In this document: positions 9,001-20,601 of the stretch, piece after piece
Layout: every line of letters starts with the position of its first letter
How positions within the stretch are numbered: position 1 is the stretch's first letter
Source of the DNA: Lineus longissimus
Lineage: Eukaryota; Nemertea; Pilidiophora; Heteronemertea; Lineidae
Assembly: GCF_910592395.1 (NCBI RefSeq)
Contig: NC_088312.1
Coordinates: forward strand, 8,370,001 to 8,434,000
Length of the DNA: 64,000 nucleotides
Reading direction: 5' to 3'
Translations under genes and position numbers: made by a program
The notes under the pieces: generated by a model
Databases searched by the model: none
Seen by the model: only the letters and a program-made list of their open reading frames with translations
What the model was told of the DNA's origin: nothing

Positions 9001-10548
9001 AGAATTTGTCCCAGGCTTTATTGCGAAGAACCAGGCGCCTTCCACCTCCAGGCGCCCGGTTCTTATTCCATCCCTTTCCAGGGTGGTCTCTCGAGACCTC
9101 CCGGATAGAACTCTCTGCCCCGTCCGGGCCTTGAGGTTCTATGTCGATAAGACCAAAGACCCTGCCGTCCGTCTCGGCAGAAAGCGTCTTTTTCTGTCTT
9201 ATCGCGAGGGATTCACACGGGAGATTGCGCCCGCCACGGTCGCCAGATGGTTGGTGGCCACCATCCGGCAGGCCTACTCCATGACTCTTCAGTCTCCGGA
9301 GCTTCGCCGCCTGGGTTCCGTGACGGCCCACGAGATTCGTGCCATCTCGACTTCATGGGCCGAATATAGGGGAGTCGCCTTGAACGAGGTCTTGGAGGCG
9401 GCGACGTGGAGTTCGCACTCCACTTTCTCCCAACATTATATGCGCGATTGTTCCGTGATGACTGACGGTATGCTGTCTCTCGGTCCAATCGTCGCTGCTC
9501 AGCACGTAGTCTAGGTTCTCCCTGCCTAGCCTACCCGCCGGACTCCTCACTCCGGATTCTCCGTCCTTCCCTCTAAAGATGGGGGGGAGGTGCGGACATT
9601 CATGCCGGGACGTGGTTCCCCTGTGCATGTGCCCCGTCCGGATGTCTTAGGTTGAGCCGCCTAGACTTTGTGGGTTGTCCCCGCACGCAGAGGGTGGTTA
9701 CCCTCTTAAGTCCACACATTCTTTTGGCGAGGTGTGTGCTGAGCAAGTACCATGCGATGTGCTACCTTACTCTAGGGGGTAGTTGATAACCTTAGGGCCT
9801 TTCCATTATTCTTTTATATGGTGGCCTGACCGTTGAGCCATGAGCATCCCCATTTCTCTTTGGTCTGGTTATCCCGGTCTCACCCGTTGGGTTCTGCTAT
9901 GCGGCTTGGAGACAGTTCACGTCGCTACATGGTAAGTCACGTTTACCCACCTTCCTTAGGTTGTTGGTATTCGATGCAAAAGTCTGACCTGGGTAGAGTA
10001 TGAACGACATAAAATTCCCATTTCCTGTGGAAATGTGATTTTATTAGTTCATACCTACCCAGGTCAGACTGCCCACCCGTCCGTCCCCACAGCAACGGGA
10101 CTTACTTGAGTTGCTTGAGTAAAAAGTACTGGCAATATGGCGGCTTGCACGGTTGATGGGCTGTACAGGGGCGCCGCCTGGACGTAGCCTTGTGAACTGG
10201 CTGGTTATTTTCTAATGTAATTAGTTAAATAATTCCTCGGGTAGATCCGATATGAGTACATATGCAAAAGTCTGACCTGGGTAGGTATGAACTAATAAAA
10301 TCACATTTCCACAGGAAATGGGAATTCCTGCTTTATAGTCTGCTATTATTACTAGTTCAGTAATTCATTTTATTTCATTGTCTTTTTGCAGGGAACGCCG
10401 CAGGCCCGAACGTCCGGAACGTTTGATCAGCCGTTTGAAGAGTGTGAGTGATGATTCCATGCCTAAACTTGTCGTCATTCGTCAACCTCGCGGTCCAGAT
10501 GGAACTAAAGGCTTCAAGAACGAACGCAAACTCTGGAAACAGTCGTAG
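83..10548 (+). CDS. CSDE1: CSDE1/UNR cold-shock-domain RNA-binding protein, 3' part
   Basis: Cytoplasmic RNA-binding protein of the UNR/CSDE1 family, which controls translation and stability of selected mRNAs. Nine coding exons are visible: 83-252, 540-855, 1156-1291, 1463-1587, 1857-2029, 2380-2609, 2828-3015, 3343-3506 and 10392-10548. All have GT-AG borders and compatible phases, giving about 552 residues; the N-terminal third lies left of the window. Cold-shock signatures recur (EGYGFIK with [15 protein letters not shown] with [24 protein letters not shown]), alternating with the more degenerate domains typical of UNR (for example VEFSISESK). The last exon holds the SUZ-C-like tail (VIRQPRGPD) followed by TAG at 10546-10548. 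The last intron is swollen to 6.9 kb by a DIRS retrotransposon in the same orientation. Identity is firm; alternative splicing around 1622-1738 is open. Confidence 0.93.
1622..1738 (+). repeat. Partial tandem copy of the CSDE1 exon at 1463-1587
   Basis: This stretch repeats most of the preceding exon with roughly eight substitutions, several of them third-position. It stays open in the same frame and ends at a good donor (GTAAGT at 1739) in the same phase as the original. Its 5' side has no convincing acceptor: the preceding sequence is A/T-rich without a pyrimidine tract and AG. It is either a decaying duplicated exon or part of an alternatively retained exon. Confidence 0.75.
2279..2350 (-). 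repeat. tRNA-like SINE relic in a CSDE1 intron
   Basis: Read on the minus strand this resembles a tRNA-derived SINE head: an A-box-like TGGCGTAGTAACTTGG and, about 30 bases later, a B-box-like GGTTTGTACCCC. It has diverged too far to form a functional tRNA. I saw no clear tail or target duplication. Confidence 0.35.
3561..3733 (+). repeat. Left inverted terminal repeat of the DIRS element
   Basis: Its reverse complement recurs at 10121-10292 with only a 1-2 base length difference near the outer end (CTCTACCC against CCTACCC). It includes a YY1-like core, GCCGCCATATTG, at 3710-3721. Confidence 0.92.
4016..6523 (+). CDS. DIRS gag-like protein
   Basis: First frame of the DIRS element, 835 residues from the first ATG; the frame is open slightly further upstream. 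It should encode the nucleic-acid-binding particle protein, although DIRS gag proteins are poorly conserved and I see no zinc knuckle. The body is rich in Pro, Ser and Arg. A middle region (about residues 390-700) has more ordered, helix-like sequence. The C-terminus is very basic and Gly/Arg-rich (KGRGGRRR), as expected for RNA binding. The N-terminus is unusual: about 30 nearly uninterrupted hydrophobic residues after the start, resembling a signal anchor, so the true start may be downstream. It overlaps the next frame by about 300 bases. Confidence 0.75.
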   Translation: MLALPLLLASFLSLLGFPALLLGLLPFWVFRCPGAGVSGIISPRPGSSPARQSAPSDSATAVSSAAGTLPSASPAPRPSKKQKPTRRGPRKSGAASSKSPSAVSSQRGRGPRSSGAVSAPDSGARAGHPPFGGVPPGFSPRLSAGDPLIGAPPREIGSSPLSQGVEVSGTLDALRPDPLGVEHTPLEADLLIQELLRLPAVESLVTSKPPPGRVSSALPRRDPPAAALGRPPSSSGLDVPPAVSSVVTVSSDHTVTSDRSEATGRIPSGYEAWQAAHPNFRPLLRTSTASPWVTAGSGVTPPVLPPPLVSHGGDLPPWGRGATMGHYVRSRDPRVCPDVGRVRPTISPVRPRPSLSGSAGLSSTPFVVSSPPPSLPAPGMSRQDPRPIAPGLTAQQRQVLQSLAAHLETKNLSDRAPQQQAGRPVAFELPQVPMEVDYQFDESQSSIGQAPQADCPSGTEDPTIVAGMRDLRALVRQFVPTEHCPLPPVNPALGRAPFDLFGDADEPDLAAVPDRALDELPPSPALIRASHWLDSTLRDTAPSCGGHQRSLVSTLPSTGPGAWTKAGKRFTATSPHSPSYRPEYYRVSPSGTDPVSLIPLRDDVQLAGLVVPKVLTSAPMRDAKNDEALAKETQSVLSYADLTLCALSRSLAADATDEQRILAMSLQQSLQHASDLAAKQAANAVLKRRDLLIEGLSVVRAQFLRGALRTAPLGGPFLFHDSLPDTLGAQRESDKSREGDPPPPRQAPRPRSSSWSAGRGRQPEFRRPRGASASRGPSASQGSSGSFRPRGQTEAAAPARPSNKRHRSSGQGGGGGQPKRPFRPQQRKGRGGRRR
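6225..8639 (+). CDS. DIRS reverse transcriptase-RNase H-methyltransferase-like polyprotein
   Basis: Pol frame of the DIRS element. Recognisable protein begins around 6525 (a conserved lead-in including GGRLRHF); the part overlapping gag is probably not used from its non-ATG first codon. The reverse transcriptase has [34 protein letters not shown] and the catalytic YLDDW box. RNase H follows ([26 protein letters not shown]). Next comes the block found downstream of RNase H in DIRS elements and usually described as a DAM-like methyltransferase ([25 protein letters not shown]). Residues after about 8450 overlap the recombinase frame and are probably not conserved. There is no internal stop. Expression by frameshift or internal initiation is inferred. 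Confidence 0.92.
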   Translation: MRGTLLPPDRPPARVPLHGPRAGDVSRSLDAPGVRRPLVGPRPRRAPPGLFVPEGRQKLRLQPAPPISATAPQVRAEVAGSPSAPSGHNSGRVAGAGVGDLSPSPRALIGDTPSVSVVGGRLRHFAAFWVGWCQKGSPVPDMLRHGVRLDFAHPPPTTSTPHPVLPPVDPARAEALRSEVNSLLQKEAVTVVEDHSSPGFYSHIFLVPKKSGKWRLVIDLSSLNRFLRVPSFRMETTRSVATAVQPDDWAVSMDLQDAYFHIPVHPDFQHFLRFYFEGKIYQFQALPFGLASAPLIFTTVVRAFAAPFHALGFKLHCYLDDWLLRCQSRPRLLKQTRFLLKTATQAGWITNLEKSELDPSQDFVFVGVRFRTREGLMSPPQDRVTKIRSLIRAFRRRDSATARQFLSLLGLLNSAADQVPLGRLYMRPLQLLLLSSWRPFSDPLDRAVALPSMLLEDVWRFWGTGTELLRGVQLRPLPPQMSLFTDASLFGWGAHLNEGDLTTKGTWSGEESRLSINILEMQAVILAVKAFSSRLRGHRVSLFSDNSTVVAYIRRQGGTRSDTLCRLTWDLLQFCRRLDIQLFPRHIPGKRNILADALSRADRLVQTEWTLHQEIVSRLAGMWDAPIVDLFATRLNKRFTLYYSPLPDDEALGVDSLSASWDGLNAYAFPPTPLLLPVLNKVASSRVRLCLIAPCWPNQAWFPVLLELLTDHPRRLPEWDRLLYHPIGRVYHQDPSFYRLHAWRLSGISSEREAFRRTLSEKSLSLRDSLPLHHTTVSGSSFETGAESTEFLRSLPLFPTSSIS
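8408..9514 (+). CDS. DIRS tyrosine recombinase
   Basis: Third DIRS frame, shifted relative to the RT frame and overlapping its end. It encodes a phage-integrase-type tyrosine recombinase that would integrate the circular DNA form. An N-terminal core-binding/SAM-like region (from about 8453, [15 protein letters not shown]) precedes the catalytic domain. Active-site residues are visible: the first Arg in ATAQRRSEL, His-x-x-Arg in TAHEIRAIS, a Trp/His element in ATWSSHSTF and the nucleophile Tyr in FSQHYMRD. The same frame is open back to about 6608, but that part only shadows the RT frame, so the 5' limit given is approximate. Stop TAG is at 9512-9514. Confidence 0.9.
   Translation, partial: PGLPSGPFFLQASRLETIGHFLRERGFSEDVIRKVAQPQRQSTLTSYDSKWLVFRDWCGEHGVSPIAPTLPNFLDFLNFLFTVRKFSVQGVKGYRSAIAVTLRLTGSWQPAWDDALSSLLRNMSLERPRSLHCVPKWDLSVVLRALMRFPFEPLHLADRKHLTFKTVFLVALATAQRRSELHALAFDKLAFNERGAVLEFVPGFIAKNQAPSTSRRPVLIPSLSRVVSRDLPDRTLCPVRALRFYVDKTKDPAVRLGRKRLFLSYREGFTREIAPATVARWLVATIRQAYSMTLQSPELRRLGSVTAHEIRAISTSWAEYRGVALNEVLEAATWSSHSTFSQHYMRDCSVMTDGMLSLGPIVAAQHVV
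9974..10070 (+). repeat. DIRS internal complementary region
   Basis: Bases 9974-10016 are the reverse complement of 3550-3592, and 10017-10070 are the reverse complement of about 10269-10322. Read as one unit it reproduces the junction of the right and left ends, the template expected for completing the element's termini. It lies about 460 bases after the recombinase stop. Confidence 0.93.
10121..10292 (-). repeat. Right inverted terminal repeat of the DIRS element
   Basis: Reverse complement of 3561-3733. Outside it the two ends differ: the right end continues with a short stretch containing a TTTCCACAGGAAA palindrome up to GGGAATT at 10326. Confidence 0.92.
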
Positions 10549-10601
10549 CCTCACACAAATCATATGGAGTTAGAGTCCTTTGCTCATTATGCAGAAGAGA
10601 A

Positions 10602-10607
10602 AATAAA
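10602..10607 (+). terminator. Candidate CSDE1 polyadenylation signal (proximal)
   Basis: AATAAA about 55 bases after the CSDE1 stop, in an A-rich stretch. A second AATAAA at 13626-13631 could end a long 3' UTR of about 3 kb; the sequence alone does not decide between them. Confidence 0.5.
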
Positions 10608-11208
10608 AAAGTGTATAAAAAAAGACAAAAAAAGTGCTATAAAAATCTCCATAAAAACGTGAATATGGTGCTATAAAAATCAACATAAAAATTCTAAAGT
10701 CATTGAAGGGAACAGCCTAAGTGTACATAGTCACTGTGTTGAAATTAATTTAAAAAATGGATGTTGGAAATGCCCCTAGAAAGCTGCACTGTCGCCCTTT
10801 TTAGTTCAAGATCATTTGTCTCTTTTGTTGCATTTTTAGTTAGGCGTCATTTGTCAGGTGATAAGATTGATGTCAGTATTGGGTATTTTTCACTCCGAAT
10901 CGTAAAAGGCATTCTCTATTAAGGAGTGGTCAGTTAGGGATGTCCAAGCAAACCCTTCAGGACTCTGTCCATTGAGAACTTGTTTCATGTGGCCTCTTCA
11001 AGTTGCCAAATCTGTACAACTACATTACACTGCTGAACATATCTGTGTAAATGTGGCACATGAAGTTGGACAGTGTCTTAATTTTATTTTATTTTGCTAG
11101 AAAAATTACCCTCCTTGGGACAGGTGAAAAGTGCTCCCAATTTGAAATGCTACTTGTTAGTTACAAGTTGCAAGGCGCCAGATAGGACGAGAAAGTCCTC
11201 GTAAGTTT

Positions 11209-11223
11209 GGGGGGGGGGGGGGG
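11209..11223 (+). repeat. Homopolymer of 15 G
   Basis: An uninterrupted run of 15 G within the presumed CSDE1 3' UTR or intergenic DNA. Its length is likely variable or a sequencing artefact. Confidence 0.9.
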
Positions 11224-14197
11224 CAACAGTAAATAAGTTTTCAATGGTGCTTTTTGTACAACAAGATTGTTGGAAAGATTTTCTTTTGAATTGGCTGTTG
11301 CGAAATGACTAAGATAAGTTAAGTACTGTGTTTACCATGATTGCAACCAAGTATCTGTTCAGTCAAAATAGAGGCGACACCTTGGTTTAGTTATGGCAGA
11401 GGAGGGGTATACCCTATCGAGTGTATATAGGGTAAGATATTTTTTGTTTGTATTGGTCCATTCATATCTAAAGTTTTCTGCAAACCCATCGTTAGTTCGA
11501 AGAATTCCCATAAGACTCAGACTGAGAGTTACTCTCCTCATTCCGAATTTGCAAAGAATCCTCAGAAAGTTGAGACACGTCTAAAAGAATTGTAGACTGT
11601 ATGTGTGTGCTTAGCGAAGACTCTTGACTTCTAAATCATTAGATCACATTATTAACAATACCCGTATCAAGACCGCATGAGTATTCAGGAAAGACCCAGT
11701 GCTTGGTGTGTCTGTTGTATTTCACTTCTCTTTGATGAAAGAACTTTTCTTTTTGTTGATTCCTGTTTCATTGACTCCTGTTTATGTGCACACGTGCATT
11801 TGTCCTGTGAGTGTACAATAGCAACTTGCACTCGGCAAAGGAGTGAAATTCGCCAGCCTTCCGAGGAGTTGCTGTATCAAAAGTTACATGTATGTTGGGG
11901 CAAACGGCATCCTCTGTATAGGAAAGGGTTCATATCATCACACATGTTATTGTATCAGATGCTTTTCTCAGGCTGTTATCTGTGGTAAAGGTGAAAGTCT
12001 ACAGGGGGGTAACTCTAATAATGCTGCATCACTGCTTATGTTCAAAATCTATAAAATGAAAGCTTGCATGAAAATTAGCATCATGAATATAATTTATGAG
12101 CATTTGACTTCATGTTACCAAGCATAGATTAAATCTACATGTATGCTTGACATTACGTGTAATGCATCTGTATTTATCAGGAAACAAAGTGTTTGACCTT
12201 TGTTAAATTTTGAAAAAATTAAATGAATCATTTGTAGAGATTTTTTGACAAAATTTGATCTTTTCCTGCCAGTGGCATTTCTGCTTAGATCTAATTTTGC
12301 AGTTATAATCAGATTGTATTTAAAAGGGGATTTCTTTTCGACATGTAAGTTAATATGGGACAAAAGTAGTTCAACCAATTATAAGGCCTATCACGGTATA
12401 ACATCAGCATATGTTCATATCATACCTCATGTTTTGCCACAGAGCTTTCTCTTCTGAATTGTTGGCTAATTTCAAGATTTAAATATGTGGAGAATTCTAA
12501 AAAGATAAAGTTATTTGCGTTTCTAAGTCATTCTAATCGAATCTTAAATGTGATGTCCTGTTGTGTTCCTACCTCAGAAGTCTGAAAAAAGAATTTTAAT
12601 ATTTGTTCAAAACTTTGTATAATAGCAAGTTATGTGGTTCAGTTTGACTTGTAAAAAGTGTTCTTTAAAGGTACTATCGATTGCCACATGATATGTGATC
12701 CATCACAGCAAACTCAGGCACTTGTCGTGCAGAAATGGAGCCTACATTGTAAATGATACCAGGGGATAATGGAAGAAATTGATGTACTCAAATTTCATGA
12801 AAGGCAGACAACATTAAAATTACCTACCAGTCCGTCTCAACCTGCCAATCTTGGAGCAACATGTGCCTGGTTTTGCTGTGATGGGGCGCATATTCCATCC
12901 CCATTTAGTTCAGTGATATCAGTCAGTGCAATTTTCTTATGTCTGCTGTTGAAAAATTATACACTCAACTCTCTGTTAATTACCAGAGCCAAAAGGCGTA
13001 CTTGGCTGGACCAGGCATGATATTGAAATTACATTTTATGGCCGTTCAAAGGATCTATCTTTCGGTACTTACCACTTTTCCTCAAATGAGCAAATAGTAA
13101 CTTGGTTTGATTTTTAAGCAATTCTAGTTATAAACAAATTCGTTTTTGATCTTCTCTGTTTGGGCATATTCTTGCTCTGTATGTATTTCATTCCATAAAG
13201 GATGAGAAGCATGATCTTATACATGTCAGAAGAGCAAGAAAATGTATAATTTGAGTAAAGTCTTCAACGAATCATGAGAAATTTGGTTCATGTGTCAAGA
13301 GTCATTCAAACATACAATGCATCTTCCAAGTCCATTTTCAGTTTTGCAGTATTTGATGAATTATGTGTAAGACTTACAAAAAAACAAATAACATAGTAAC
13401 TTATTTTGTACATGTTGTAGAAATTTGTCGATTCATTTTGAAATTAATTGATGAACAATGCGGATATCATTTTGTTTGATTACATGTGTATGCTTGAAAT
13501 AATGATAAAGAAGCATTGTCGATATCTCGCTACAGATCTGATACATTGCATTCTCCATTGTTTGGTTTTGATCTATGCTCTTGTATAAACTGTGCCTTTA
13601 ACGTACACATTCCTTTTGCGCATTGAATAAAAGTATTGGTTTACCTTTCAAGACAATAGAACATACTAGGCCCTTGGTTCTAGCGTTGAAAGGGTAGAAT
13701 GGTGTCAGAATCCGTTAACCGGGAGATTTTAATTTCGCATTTTGATTTCTACATGCCCCACAATATGAACTAGTCTTTGATGTTTCAATTGTATTATCTA
13801 AGTTCCTTTCACAGGTGAGAACTTGTTCTAGGTCAACCAATACCTTTATCCTCTTTGTTGTCTCTAAAAGAGGCTCTGGCTTTCCCCTTCCCAAGTCCTC
13901 TTGAGGAATTCACCAATCATGTCTTGATATGAACATAAAAACCATGTCTGTCTGGATCACTGCATAATATCATTGTAAACATTGGATGTTGGTAAGCTTA
14001 AGTACTTGTAATCCATGGTACAGTTCTACATTTTTTGACGCAAGTTTTTTAATATGACATCAACATAGAATTCACAAACAGTGGTACCAGTATGATCCAT
14101 TAGACTAATTTAGAATTTCTGCAATTTTGGCCACTTGTTGTCGGGTGAACTAGTACAAATGATGTAGGCCAAGATCCACAAGTATCAATGGATGATA

Positions 14198-14218
14198 GAT
14201 GATGATGATGATGATGAT
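14198..14218 (+). repeat. (GAT)7 microsatellite
   Basis: Seven perfect GAT units, preceded by two more GAT units separated by a single A. Confidence 0.95.
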
Positions 14219-15911
14219 TATGGTGATTCCAGACTTTTGTATGCTGTGCGTGTATCCATTGTTCTCTTTGCTTCCGCTATGTGCCTTTTCGGATGAAAAA
14301 CATGGCTTTTCCTGTAAATGTACATGTAAAGATATGTTTGGAACAATTTTGATATGTGCAATTCCTATTTAAAGCTGACAGCCTGCTTTTAAAACAAAAG
14401 CAAGCTTCTTGTGAATATGGGAACTTAATTTCACATCACAAGCCATGCAATCAATATGGTTCCAACATGGACTTGAAATGTTTTTCTCATATCATGATCT
14501 GCACTCCTTCCTTGTCCCGCTTTTGGTCTTTCTAATTGAGCATGGCATACATGTACAGAGTCACCGATTTTAGTGGAAAATATTTCCATTACTGACAGCA
14601 GATGGTAATTTCCTATATTTTGTGTATCATATTTATACTCACAACCTAACCTGGCACCGTGGAGTGCAAAATCCCCGTGGACGAGGTTCAAATTGACTAA
14701 ATTGTTTGTAACCAACCCCCACCCCACCCCTTCCAGTTATCATTTCATCACAGACCCGATTTTGTAGTTATATTTCCACTTGGTGCACTTATATACCGAA
14801 TTATGTATAAATAATAAGAATCTTTGACCTACATGTAGTGGGTCAGGAAGATTTCAGGTCTGACATGTTCTCTAAATTCCTGTCATATCTTAAATAAAAT
14901 ATGAGGGTCTTAAACTGTTGTACTGTTGATGCCCAATTCACCGATCTCATAATCATGCCAAAGTTTTCCCTCAATTGTTTTACCCATGGTGTTGAGATGA
15001 TGCATGTGGTTCGATTTAATCATGCCCTTGATGAGTCTCATTATTGGGTTTGGTTGCTCAATTAAGCTTATTGATGATGTTGATTTAAAATCAGGTACAG
15101 GCCTTATCCATGAATAACGAAAGTGGATAATGGTAGTATAAGGTTTGTCTTTATCTTTATAAATATAATGATGCACAAATCTGTTTCTGAGGAACTGCAG
15201 AATGGATTTGTGTCAAAACCTGATGAGAATGGGTCAATTGTAAAGATGGGTTAGTTGTACCTTGAAGTGGGTTAGTTCAACCCGAGAGTGGATTAGTTTT
15301 GCCTGCAGCGTTGCCATAATGTTCAAGCCATGTTGACTTAAGAATATTTAAGAAATAAACATTTGATGATGAACCTGAGTGTAGGTTGTAAGGCTTGGAA
15401 GAATAAAGTCAGATTGGATGCAAGTAAGAAACTGTTGTTCTTCTTTAATTCTTTGTCTTGAAGTGGACATAGGGTCTGTATCTACTGAACGCACTTTAGA
15501 AGTGCACCAAGGGTCCATTTCTACTGCACTCACTTAAAGTGGACCTAGGCACTCGCTATGGTGAGCGTTGGTTGCACGACGCTACCAATTGGATTATTGG
15601 CCTCGTGATGGTTTTCGACGAGGGACGAGTCCATCACAAGCTTGTCAAGTTTCTCATTTTGGTTGGGTCAATTCCTTGTCCCAACATATGTGGTGACGGA
15701 TAGAATATTCATGATGCAGTAAATGCATTTACCAACTGACCAGCCAGTCATTGTGCTTAGCAGCAACTCATGGGACTAGCAACCGTGGATCAACCAAGAA
15801 ATCTGGATTTTATTGAACTACATATACAGAAACTCAATCTGTCATTTTTTACTGCCTGTTTTTTTGGGAATCCCTGTATCCATGGCCTTGACCCATATGT
15901 AAACATTCAAG

Positions 15912-20403
<4,492 letters not shown>

Positions 20404-20509
20404 AGTTGCTTGAGACCATGTAAAATAGACTTTAAATCTGTTTTGAAATACATACATAAGTACACTGCCAGTGAAGGAATGAGTTGTGAAAATTTTTGTG
20501 GTTGATGTT

Positions 20510-20515
20510 AATAAA
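20510..20515 (+). terminator. PRMT3 polyadenylation signal
   Basis: AATAAA about 107 bases after the PRMT3 stop and only 87 bases before the end of the convergent minus-strand frame, so the two 3' UTRs probably meet or overlap. Confidence 0.75.
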
Positions 20516-20601
20516 ATTGGAATCAAACCTCAAAATATTTTGTGTAAATCTGTTCAGGATGACAAACTCAGTGCGAATATCTTCATCCCCCTTATAAAGC
20601 A

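Larger units (their letters stand above)
3550..10326 (+). mobile_element. Complete DIRS-type tyrosine-recombinase retrotransposon
   Basis: The element is about 6.8 kb, much richer in GC than its surroundings, and sits in the last CSDE1 intron. It has about 172-bp inverted terminal repeats (3561-3733 and 10121-10292), three overlapping frames (gag-like; RT/RNase H/methyltransferase-like; tyrosine recombinase) and, after the last frame, an internal complementary region at 9974-10070. The first 43 bases of that region are the exact reverse complement of the left end and the next 54 of the right end, as expected for DIRS elements that replicate through a circle. Host and element share only AATT at each border and no longer target duplication is seen, consistent with recombinase-mediated insertion. 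None of the long frames is broken, so it looks recent and possibly still active. Confidence 0.93.
10608..15907. other. CSDE1 3' UTR / intergenic stretch without recognised genes
   Basis: No open frame here has protein-like composition or recognisable motifs. The first 3 kb is AT-rich and could be a long CSDE1 3' UTR ending near the AATAAA at 13626. About 15468-15545 holds two imperfect copies of a roughly 37-bp unit around GTGGACCTAGG-like words. CCAATTGG at 15583-15590 and ATTGG at 15595-15599, about 300 bases before the PRMT3 start, are possible CCAAT-type promoter sites. Confidence 0.5.
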
